Of a stretch of DNA of 64,000 nt, positions 34,922-44,652 are shown one piece after another. A program made the position numbers and the translations under genes. Source of the DNA: Cerrena zonata. Lineage: Eukaryota; Basidiomycota; Agaricomycetes; Polyporales; Cerrenaceae. Under the pieces are notes generated by a model that was not told the origin of the DNA, ran no database searches, and saw nothing but the letters and a program-made list of their open reading frames with translations. The stretch's first letter is position 1. Each line of letters opens with the position of its first letter. Location: the NCBI GenBank assembly GCA_038087015.1, contig JASBNA010000041.1, forward strand, positions 124,001 through 188,000, given 5' to 3'.

Positions 34922-36870
34922 GAGGCTACCATATATATTAGAAGTAAGGTAGGATAGGAGTATGCGGAATACGTACTTCGTTGCTTTCGTGTTATTGAAG
35001 GCTCGAGAAGAGATACTAGTAGGTATATATGAGGATTGCTGCTGGCATCACCGACTCTACTTATATTGGCAATAGCCGCCCTAATACGGTTCGGGGTGTG
35101 TATCGCTATTTAGGTATCAAATACGTAACTTGTTGTCATAGATGTAGTTTTTTGTACTGACCAGTGTTGGACTTGCCTCCTCGTTTGCGGATACCTTCGC
35201 TCTAACTCTATCCACCTGACTATTCGAACAGGGTCTTGCTCCTCACAGGATGGACAGGTTTAACTCGAGGTTGATGTTGTATACGGAGGCATTGCCCCCT
35301 ATGTAGCAGTCCGCAGCATCACATATCTAGTAAGTGAACCCTGTGAAAGACTGAAAGCTGTTTCCATTGTTGTATGACGGAAGTCGGAATGACAGGTACT
35401 AGAAGCGCAGCTAGAAATGACACCGCCACAAACGTAAAGTCCAAAAGCATGTGAAAAAGTCCCGGAATGTTTGTCCCGGAAAAAACGGAATAATCACAGG
35501 TCTAGTAGTTCATTCTCCCAGCTTCAACCTTTACCTATCCGAGAGAGAGAGAGAGAGAGGTTTGTATTGTTTCAGCCATATATGCGCCCGCAGATACCTT
35601 GTGCCTAGGTCTACAAGTACATACACAACTGCGCTAGCTACTTAGATAGGTACATCCAGTCCACCGTACATCTCTACCCATCCTACATAACTGAAACTAT
35701 TCTTTCATTGGTGAGATCACGCAACAACTCGACCGCCAGCAAAACCCAATGGGAAAAATATCACTGTTGGCACGAATCATCCCAGAACCCCTCCCATATA
35801 TCTTGACGAGATGCATTAAAAACTCTAGCCTAAGGAAAACCCTGTGGGAAAAACCTATGGGCAGAGAAAAGCATATCTCTATATGAGAATATTACTCTAG
35901 ATTTGCCTACGAGAATATACCTCCAGAATTGTCGTCGATATGTAGTGCATCGTCGTAGGACTAGCATGATGGTGCATAAGTTGTACAGATTAGAACTGTA
36001 TACCGTCCTGTAACATACCGCATGAATCCGTAACTAAGCCAATAGGCCTCGAATTCATCAGACTGCTTGAGATTCCATAGTAGTTCGTACCAGCTCCTCA
36101 TCCAATAACACGAATACCCTGCTGAGTAACTGTAAGGAAGTTTGTTTTGTGCATGCTAGGGTATGGATGATAGTAGCCTTCTGACAACCCCGATTCTTCA
36201 CCGGGCAGTTACTCGTCTTGCTTTTGAAATATGCTTCCTATGGTAAGACGTGCGAGGGTCTGGCGGTGTGAGGGTGTGACATTGGTCAGATACTATTTGT
36301 GGTGCAGTATGGCATTTCTCTTCGACGAAAATAAATAAAAACCCCTCCTCTCCGCATGATGGATGTGGAGCTGTAGTAGCGGAAAGTGTACCATGTTGAA
36401 ACTTCACCTGTTGACATCATAGGCCAATTGGTGCATGCCGGTACATCTCTTTCCCAGCTCGAGCCTGAGAGCATATATTCGCTTTCAAGCTCTGGTGAGT
36501 AAAGGAGGTAGTGGAATGAGATCTGGGCACATCAGCATTCCAATGGTGTCAATGCCTTGAAGTCGATATACGTAGCATCTGAGGATAAACAAGTTACGGC
36601 AACTACACAACGGTGCAAGCCCCTATTTGAATATATATGGCAATTGCGAAGCCATCTATCCTCGAGCACTTGGACTCTGCAAGGCCTATTTCACATAGAG
36701 AAATATATTATCGTAGCGGGGATGGTAGTGCTCAACACATAACGTCTTCGGAAGGGTTCAAGGGAGTGCCTATGTAAAATCCGAGGTCTAAGTAGGCAGT
36801 AGACCCCTAGTCTCCGTGGCTGACCATATACTGATGAAGCCCAACCGTATAGTAGACCCCGAACATGCAA
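34922..36870. other. spacer between the F-box paralogues
   Basis: No gene supported over 1.9 kb. Close to 34980 there is sequence aligning with the first coding exon of paralogue 2 (AACACGAAAGCAACGAAG against its ATGAAAACGTCAAG), but the ATG has become ACG. A GA microsatellite is listed separately. Confidence 0.5.
35541..35559 (+). repeat. (GA)n microsatellite
   Basis: Nine uninterrupted GA dinucleotides plus one G. Confidence 0.9.
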
Positions 36871-38400
36871 TCACCTTTCGCTTTCATGGAGAAACCACTG
36901 GTTGTACGCTGGATACACATCGAAAGGTCAACAGAAAGTAGAGTGTACTCTGAATCATAATTGCGCGTACCTACGCTATCGACCTTCGATAACTTGACAT
37001 CGTATTCATTACACAGCTCCTGTAACAGCCGCTCTTCTCTCATCGCATGGGGGCTAGTCCAGTTATTGAAGAAATAACCACTCGTGGGTGTCTGCGTCAC
37101 GACGACCACAGACGTGAACGTCGGTTCACTGATTGTCGAAGAATTCTGCTCCAGTAAGTGACGGATCTTTTCCAAAATGGGTGTGTAGTTATATTTACTG
37201 TAGCATAAGGGATCGAGAAAGAGCATCAATGTCTCCAGCGTCGGGGGTAACTTGATTGTTGGCAAGATACTTTGGAACATCGGGATACGAAGTTCGCGTA
37301 GGGTTTTTGGAAACCCTCCCAGCTGGGACCAAGCCGCGAGAATGTCATCGAGCTCATAGTTTGAGCTGACAAGACTCAGTCGCTCAAGACTTTCTGGGCA
37401 TGGACATCCGTCGCGATGGGCTACGGTTATTTGGTCCTCCGGCGAGTCGACCCCAGTATCGACGAGTTGAAGGACTCGAAGACTTCGGATTTTCCGTAGG
37501 AGAGGGTATATATACGATCTACGCCAAGGGGTGATGTGAGAGTCGATGAGTGTGAAGGTACGTAACTGGGGTAGTCCGGTAGGGATGTACTCGAGGAACG
37601 AGCACGATATCCGCGTATCAAGCAAAGTGAGTGTCTGGAGGTTGGTGAATCCGACGGGAACACATAGAGAGAGTGAATAGGACTCGGTGATCAGCACCTG
37701 GCGTAGTGCAGGATGACGATTATACTCTGATCCGTTGAAGATGTATGGAGACATGGACGACATCCCCGCCCATGAGCAACAATGAACGGATACTCTCTGC
37801 AAACATGGGCAGATCAAGATAATAGATCGAGCCAACTCCTGCGTCCGTTTCCCTTGTTTGAGATATGACCGTTTAGTGACAGTCCGGTAATACCAGCTCC
37901 TCCACCCGTTACTGAACTCGTAACGTTTAGACGCATCTCCTAATACGTTGTCGAAGACGATGAGTTCACGGACAATTCTCCGTGACGCAGGTGTGTGATT
38001 TAGAGCTTTCATGAACCTCTCCAACTGGTGCAGAGTACATAGAACCACCCGGTAGTAGAGTAAGTGGATTCCCGCTTCATACCATGCTCGGCTGATTTGA
38101 CAAACACGGAGTATGTTCGAATTGAAGTGAGAAGGGTCACTTGTATGTGTCCACACTACTGAATTAGTTCGCTCGATTTCAAAGGCAGGAGGAATTAGAT
38201 AGGATATGATCAGTTGAAGGATTTCTAGTGGAAGTCGAGTCGCCTTCGATGTCTGAGGACCGGTACGATGTTGTACAGAGGATGTCCCGCCTCTGATTAC
38301 GATATGGGAAAACCGGGATACGGACAAACGACTACAATAGGTATCAGTTTGAAAGCAGAAGTTGACGAGTATACATGATACCTTACCTTGACGTTTTCAT
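36871..38400 (-). CDS. F-box protein, tandem paralogue 2
   Basis: Likely SCF substrate receptor. Exons 38387-38400 (14 nt, ATG plus MKTS), 36971-38331 and 36871-36908 close in phase to 470 residues. The F-box-like helix is LPLEILQLIISYLIPPAFEIE, with ILRVCQISRAWYEAGIHLLYY next, both clearly parallel to the neighbour at 33432-34921. Leu-rich blocks (LQTLTLLDTR, LRVLQLVDTG, LERLSLV) follow. The 62-nt terminal intron occupies the same position as in paralogue 1. The first exon was found because the long frame has no ATG upstream of the F-box. The pair is a local tandem duplication. Confidence 0.82.
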
Positions 38401-39249
38401 GTCCTCGAAAGCTTGAGGAAAGACAGTAGTAGGTGTTCGAGTTCCTATTACCTACTTATTCAAGTTGGCATAGCCTCAACATGACGTGATGGACAGACTA
38501 CGAGACTAATGCCGCTCAGAAGCCTCATTTGACAGATAGTCATCAGCGTCATGTTTCTATATCTGGGAGTGTCAGACATTATACGTAGACGTGGAGACCA
38601 GTCGAGATATGTGAGCCGTCGTCACCAGTCGGATATGGATCGTCACAGCATTACTGAGAGAAGCGAATACAAGACCTCGCGAGGGATGCAAGGGCAGACT
38701 GATTCGTTCCCTTGCTTAATAGTGATGAGAGTTACGACGAAAGGCAAAGGTTTCCACTTGCTGCATTGAACCGACTGATCATGCTCGACTCCTCCCGGAG
38801 TCACTGCCCTGCAAACAATATGTTGTACGGCACACCGCCACATATTTCTAATTTAGGTATGTTTTCAATCAAGAACATTTTCTTGCGCATTTTCTCCGAG
38901 GCTTATACCAATAGCTCCATTTCTCTGTCAGTGTATAACGAACAGTCAAGCGTAGTATCAGCATATCTTTTATACGGTCGTTACTGCTTCCCAATAACCA
39001 ATATCAGTTTGTGCAAACCGATCGGAACTCTCGATCCGATCATATTACCTGAACAAGACCAGAACCACGTGGGACGATATGGGAAACAATTGTTATTATC
39101 CTCAGCTTTCGCATGCTATGGCTATCTTCAACAGCGAAACCCGAACGTTCACCTCAACGTCGACGTTGTCTCACTATTCAGATCCTTGAGAACTACATCT
39201 CTTGGATACCTCTGTAACCTGACCGAGATCGCCACGTCAACTTGAAGCT
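38401..39249. other. divergent intergenic region
   Basis: Between paralogue 2 (left) and the membrane-protein gene (right), so it should contain both promoters. A 177-codon frame at 38712-39245 starts at TTG and has no family features; I do not call it. Confidence 0.4.
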
Positions 39250-39928
39250 ATGTCGGAACCACAAATGATTCAAGCCAGGCACCCCCTGTGAGTTCATATC
39301 GTTAGTCCGAGTGGGTATGTTTCCTGACGAATGAACCGACAGGTCTGTCATCTTCTTGCTGCACATCGCGCTGGAGGTTCCTCTTGCGTTGCAAGGTCTC
39401 TGGTCCCCTGTTGCACTGCCATTTCTCCAACTGAATAACACAGCGGTTGTGTTCCTCAAGGTACGAGACGTTCTACTAGACGATATATTTACTGACCCCG
39501 ACCTTTGAATATAGCTGTACGCCGCACTTGTAGCCGGAACATGTGCAGCAGCGTTACTAGTTTTCAGCCTGCCAGGTATGTCTAGTTTACAAACCATCCA
39601 TCTACCGCGGAGTAAACTCATTCCATGATATAGAATTTCTTCCGGGAAAGCGTGCTCTTGCAATCGCACTTTGCTTGTACCATGTCACCTGCTCTACCGT
39701 TCTATACAACGCCCCACGAATCATCCCGTACTCCTTCGGGACTTTCGCTGAATCGTTCGTATTCCCTTACCCCATACTCACTTCGTTTTACTGACGTAAC
39801 TTTGAAGCTATCGTATTATTCCGGAAACTGTATGGGGAACACTGCATGGTTGTGTCGGACTTGGGTTTGCAGTCTGGTGGCAAGCCACAGTCATGATGAC
39901 TCAAGCTATGCGTGCAAAGACGGAGTAG
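39250..39928 (+). CDS. small four-helix membrane protein, conserved in basidiomycetes
   Basis: Function unknown. Five exons (39250-39287, 39343-39460, 39515-39575, 39634-39754, 39808-39928) close in phase to 152 residues. Predicted membrane helices are SVIFLLHIALEVPLALQGLW, LYAALVAGTCAAALLVFSLP, ALAIALCLYHVTCSTVLYNA and a final TLHGCVGLGFAVWWQATV. Highly patterned residues are HPLSVI near the start, EFLPGKRA between helices 2 and 3, and VWGTLHG before helix 4; from memory these recur in uncharacterised fungal proteins. Splice sites were fixed by this pattern, in particular donor GTTCGT at 39755. The protein is neither in an operon-like pair nor linked to neighbours by function. Confidence 0.75.
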
Positions 39929-40230
39929 AGGCTCATGATTTGTGAACTTACCAAGAATAAACGGCTATAAGTATGTATTGGAATCTATCGATAACGTTCA
40001 TCGCTGTTGCGCTTTCCCGACGCAAACGCTAAGACATGTCTACATGTCTTCAGTGCATCAGGTATCACCGAAAGTGTACGTATCAACACAGGATATTAGA
40101 ACGCAGCAATGTCGTATAACCCAATCCAGTGCGTTCTGAGTTCTGAGCACGACTATATGGCAAGCCCACGGCACTAACCTAGCTTGAGCTAGTACGCGAC
40201 AGACGTACCCGAACACGACTACTTAATCCT
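39929..40230. other. 3' flank of the membrane-protein gene
   Basis: No gene or strong motif was seen. Confidence 0.4.
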
Positions 40231-40289
40231 AGCACGGCTGGGAACTCGAACCCATTTCGAATATCCGCTCTCGTCGACCACCCCGTGCC
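40231..40289 (-). other. tRNA-like fragment, 59 nt
   Basis: The reverse strand starts GGCACGG and ends CCGTGCT, which pair as a seven-base acceptor stem (one G-T). TGGTCGACGAG fits the A-box consensus and GGTTCGAGTTC is one base off the B-box. It is about 13 nt too short and no regular D or anticodon arm forms, so I take it as a decayed or deleted tRNA, or a tRNA-derived repeat. Confidence 0.35.
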
Positions 40290-40439
40290 TATCCATACTA
40301 ATACTTACGGTAGAGAATTTAACCGTCATCACTACAACCTAAGTTACATTGCAACAAGAATCGATTCTATAAATCGTGTTCCCCGTTTCTACTTAAGTTA
40401 CCAAGTTCATTATGCGTAATGACTGCATTGTCAGCGCCG

Positions 40440-41810
40440 CATCCCCAAACAGGGTACACACCTTCCTTTTCTGGATGCACTGGCAGACTTTTTTCGACGG
40501 TTGTCGTTTTCAACTTCTTATACGATTCGGTATTGATTCAGTACAGGGCTTAGACATACATCAAGCCTACAAATATAGAGAAAACAAGAACATCTTGTAT
40601 TCCTATTCGAGAGAACAGATCAGGTACGCGATATATGCCGATACATACTGATGTCGACATTACTAGGTTTGAAGATGAAAGGGCGAGGAAAGACCAGGAA
40701 AGGTGAGTATATCATACGACTTGATATCCAGATCACAGTATAAACCCTTGTACTAGAGAGCAATCATAAGAATAGTGCGGCTAACATTGTATAAAACTCA
40801 TCAGGATTGATAACAACCCTAGGAGTTTTTCTTCATCTTCATCTTCGGTGCAGAAAGGGTGTCACTGGCTTAGCGACGTTACGAGTTATAGGCTTTGTTC
40901 TTGGGACGGCTTCCTGCTGGGGCATCCACACCAATGGCCAAAGGCTGGGGCTCGTAAAGCCGCAAACCGTTTGGCACCTGGCGAGAAGACCCTCTAGCAT
41001 GAGCGAGAGGTCCTTGAACGGGAGGATATCCACCATATCTGGTGGAGGCGGTGGTCGTTGTGTGGGGAGAGATCCATCTCGGGGGGTGGGCGACGGGGGC
41101 GCGGTTCAAGGTGCGTCTGTATCTAGGTCTGCAGACGGCGCACTGAGGGCATGTGTTGATGTAGCCGTCGTCATCAGCAGCCTCTGAGTCGCTGTCCTCC
41201 GCATCGTCGTGAACGTCGCGGTTATTGACCTTGTTGTCAAGAAACTGATCGTCGAAGTCGCTCGGGACAGAGTCGGCGTATCGTATTTCTTGGTTATTGG
41301 CCTCAAGATCTGGAAGCTTCGGGTTCAATAATAGCGGTGAGTTCATGATGCTCATAAAGTTTTAACTTAGCCCTTACTCTATGTCCCTCTCTAGGCCGGA
41401 AGGAAGGAAGCCAAGATGAACTTGACCAGGTGAAGTTGAAGACGAAGTTGAAGTTGAACGAGAGGGACATGGCTATGCCCAATCTTGTAAGAATGTAAAA
41501 GATGACTGGCAAAGCGAGTATGATAGCGCTGACAAGGTGTAGCATATAGGAAACTGGGGGATAGGACATGTACCGTCGAGGATGTTATATACATTTTCTC
41601 TCCCCTTCGCCACTCACTTAATGACATTGCTCTCCCCCCTCACTCCAAACTCCGACATATCGATCCTTACCATTTTAGGAGCACGTTGCGGCGCTGTGGG
41701 AAGGTACCGAGGGGAGCTCTTTTGTTCGGCCATCATCCCATCAACCACTCCCCCTTGGGTCTCCCCGTAACTATGGTTCTTCCTTCGCGTGGAAGGCCTT
41801 CTTCGATGTG
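40440..41810 (-). repeat. repeat module, copy 3 (shortened)
   Basis: It shares with copies 1 and 2 the outer box CACCTTCCTTTTCTGGAT (40456), one exon-like unit (core 40583-40603, GTGAGT at 40705 on the + strand), the orphan gene, the CACTCCAAACTCCGACATAT promoter block (41640) and the TTCGCGTGGA box (41785). It has only one unit between outer box and gene, where copies 1 and 2 have about three, so unit number varies. Confidence 0.7.
40879..41569 (-). CDS. orphan acidic CxxCxxC protein, copy 3, with a membrane-type N-terminus
   Basis: Exon 1 41378-41569 and exon 2 40879-41316 (donor GTAAGG, acceptor GAAG) give 209 residues; here the intron is needed, because the acidic half lies in another frame. 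The N-terminus (MSYPPVSYM) is followed by about 20 hydrophobic residues (LHLVSAIILALPVIFYILT), a likely membrane anchor or signal that copies 1 and 2 lack. Shared parts are FRPREGHR before the intron, an acidic DDAEDSDSEAADDDGY run, the TCPQCAVCRPRY motif (CxxCxxC), QGPLAHARG, and GLRLYEPQPLA. Overall it is the most diverged of the three. No known domain recognised. Confidence 0.55.
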
Positions 41811-42161
41811 CAGACCAGTGTAGACCTCCGGCCGTTGTCTTCGAGGTGACGCTTCTAATCAGTAGCGATGTACCATGGGCCGTCCTGTATTGGTGGGTAT
41901 CCTGCCCCCCCGCCCCCCGCTGTACCTCACCACGGGGTCATATCCCGGCCAATCACACGGTGGTCGCGTCTTCCATGAATCCGTATATCAGTGGAAAGAA
42001 ACGATCAGTGCAATTGCTTCCTTCCTGCTGTTGTATGATTCGGGCCAACACGTAGCTTTGAGGCCAATACTTTGTTTCGTACAGTAGTGATCCAAACACC
42101 ATAAATATGCAAAAACACTATTATCCTATGTACATTATCCTGAGCTAAATGCTACGATGCC
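41811..42161. other. spacer before the PIG-S 3' end
   Basis: Contains a C-rich run (CCCCCCCGCCCCCC at 41907-41920). No gene was seen. Confidence 0.4.
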
Positions 42162-44095
42162 CTAGTCCGTCTTTGGCCTCTCAGCTAACCCTTCTCGACG
42201 AGCTTTTTTCCATGCCAAGAACTCCCTAACGACTGCGGCGACCAACGGTGCAGCGATAGACGCGAATAACGGTGTATAAACAGCATACTTGTGTTCTGCT
42301 GGGAAGTAGAGCATACCCAGATTGCCTGGGTTGAAGAATGCCTTGGACGATAGTATGAATGCTTTGGCCGAGTACTTGAATGCCTTCATAGGTGATGAAG
42401 AGCCAACTTCAAAAGCCTAAAATATCGAAGTCAGTTTACCTTCATAAGAATCATGACCATGAGTCAGATTGGACATACATGTTCTAACGCGTTCAGGGCA
42501 CCCAACACATCCCCTTTGACGTCCTTACCAACAGGCATATTCTGAATCTGGTTCACAAGTTTCACGATACTCAACAACGTGTCCCGACTCTCTTCCACAT
42601 TCTCCATCGTTCGCCTCCTCATCAACGCATCAAATTGCCACTGTGAAAATGGTTCGTTGTTATCCAGTTGAATGCCAGCCGGAGGCAAGTCGGCTACGCC
42701 CAGAAGAGTGAGGAGTTGAGTCTTGAATGTTTGGAAGATCGGACGAAGGGCGAACATGTTGAGATGTGGTTGGTGTTGGTTGAGGATGATGATACCGCCC
42801 CATTGAGGGAGGATGAATGCGTTGGATGTTGTCGGGTGACCTATACAAAACCGTTATTATTATGCAGCCGCAGTGAGATGTCGGGGTTATACACTTGCCT
42901 TCGTCGTCAAGAATATACAATGGGTCGTGTTCCTTTGAGGGAATAAACGCGACGAAATGGAGAACTGGGTCGTTGGATACAGCAGATGCTACGGAAAGCA
43001 CAGGTGATTGATGTTAATTCCTTTTACGAAATACATTCGTCTGCACTTACACAAAGTCCATTCGGCTGAATTCACAAAGACAGTCAAGTCTTCGTGTGTC
43101 AACCCGTGCACGATCTTTCCCTCATGTTCAACAGCCTTCGGTGAGAAGGCGAGAGGTGCGTGGAATTGAACCTGACTTTCAACGGTAAAGTTGTGCAAGG
43201 GACTCAGCCGGTCGATAGTTGGTCCTAGATGTGCTAAATTACGAAAGAGAATCAGTAATCAAATATAGAGAAGCGTAATACGGGTAGTATTTACCTCCAA
43301 ATGCTTGCTGCATATCCCATGTATACGCAGCCTTTCCAGAAGCCGAGTCTTCATTCAGTAACGTAAAGGATACCCGATATCGAGGGGAATATTTTACGAC
43401 ACGTTGTGGCGAGTTACTCCGCTCCGCTGGAGGCGGAGGTACAAGTAGATGACGAAGAACACTTGCCAGCCTAAGACGTGAAGACTCAATTGCTGCGAGA
43501 GTTCTCAGTAAGCGTAGTAGTTTCGTATTTACTGAGAATACTCACATTCTGCGTCATCGTCTGGTAACATACCAATAGTCAATTTACGACCTCTCAGAGA
43601 TGCCCGCTCCACATTGGTATTGAGGGTGACTTCATAGGTATCTGCACTAGACTAGAAAGAATGTTAGTGGTGCTACAGAAATGACACCAGAATGACATAC
43701 TTTTGAATCTGTGACAAATTGGATCGACACCCCTTCAGACTCCTTCAAATCCTCCTTCAGCAACCTCGCCACGTCCGAAACAACCGCATCGACAGGATGC
43801 GCTTTCACATTCGACTTGACATGGACACGTATATCTGAATGCCACTAACCAAACATTTCAGCAGCAACAAAGCAGTGTAACGGCACCAACATACCTGTTT
43901 ACCAGCCAACGCCTGTATTCTAGACTCTGGTAGTGACAACCGACTAATACTCGTATAACTCCACCACAGAGGAACAGCAAGCAAGATGACAAGCCAATAA
44001 GACGCTAATATCCTCCGTCGAGTGAATGCAGACTCGAACGTCAGCTTCGAAGGGTCCTTTGGAGGGATCGTTTCGGTTTCTTGCTTTTCAGACAT
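42162..44095 (-). CDS. GPI17: GPI transamidase subunit PIG-S / Gpi17
   Basis: Subunit of the ER-membrane GPI transamidase complex that attaches GPI anchors to secretory proteins. Eight exons (43903-44095, 43701-43834, 43546-43651, 43295-43492, 43051-43233, 42899-42988, 42479-42840, 42162-42416) close to 506 residues. An N-terminal helix SYWLVILLAVPLWWSYTSIS is followed by the family's TRLSLP-like ISRLSLPESRI. The large lumenal domain contains VEWTL-like SAEWTL, LHFVAFIPS and LPQWGGIIILN, and a second helix near the C-terminus (YTPLFASIAAPLVAAVVREF) leads to a basic tail. The start is the ATG at 44095. Intron 6 has a GC donor (GCAAGT at 42898). Both membrane ends fit the two-helix topology of the family. 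Confidence 0.93.
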
Positions 44096-44652
44096 TTTGT
44101 CGGACCCGAGGAGATTCAAGTAAACGTTAGGTGATCTAGAGAATCATTAGGTTTATTATATTATAGCCACGGAAAGGACTTTGGCCACGTAAGTTACACA
44201 TCGCGAAGGGCCCAAGAGTGTAGTGGAATCCCGAGTTCATAGCGAAGTGTTCCCGATCGTCCTTGTGACTTACTTCAGTGGTCAAAGTAACATAGTACAC
44301 AAGCACAGGCTTATATTAGTTGTAGGTTTCCCTGTTCGAAATGACAGCACGGACAGATGTATGTGTTCTCGTGGTCGAGAGAGCAATGTGGTCAACTGAG
44401 AGATGTGGCGCCCAATATTTCGAAATACGAAACGGCGATATACAGAGACGTCATCACTATATTAGGTCAACACAGAGCGCACTCGGGCTGTGGGCATTCT
44501 GTGTACACCAATTATATGGTTTTTATAGTAGTCATGTTATACAGTCAAGTCCATACAAATCATTGAGTACATTGACGAATTAGAAGAAAATGTCCAAAGA
44601 GTCCAGCTCCGAGCTAAAGCAATACTAGTAATGTTCAAACAAGAAATCCAAC
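44096..44652. other. spacer between PIG-S promoter and kinase 3' end
   Basis: Upstream region of PIG-S. No other gene is supported. Confidence 0.4.

Noticed and set aside
38712..39245. 177-codon open frame on the + strand
   Set aside because: It starts at TTG, has no compositional or family features and lies where a promoter is expected.
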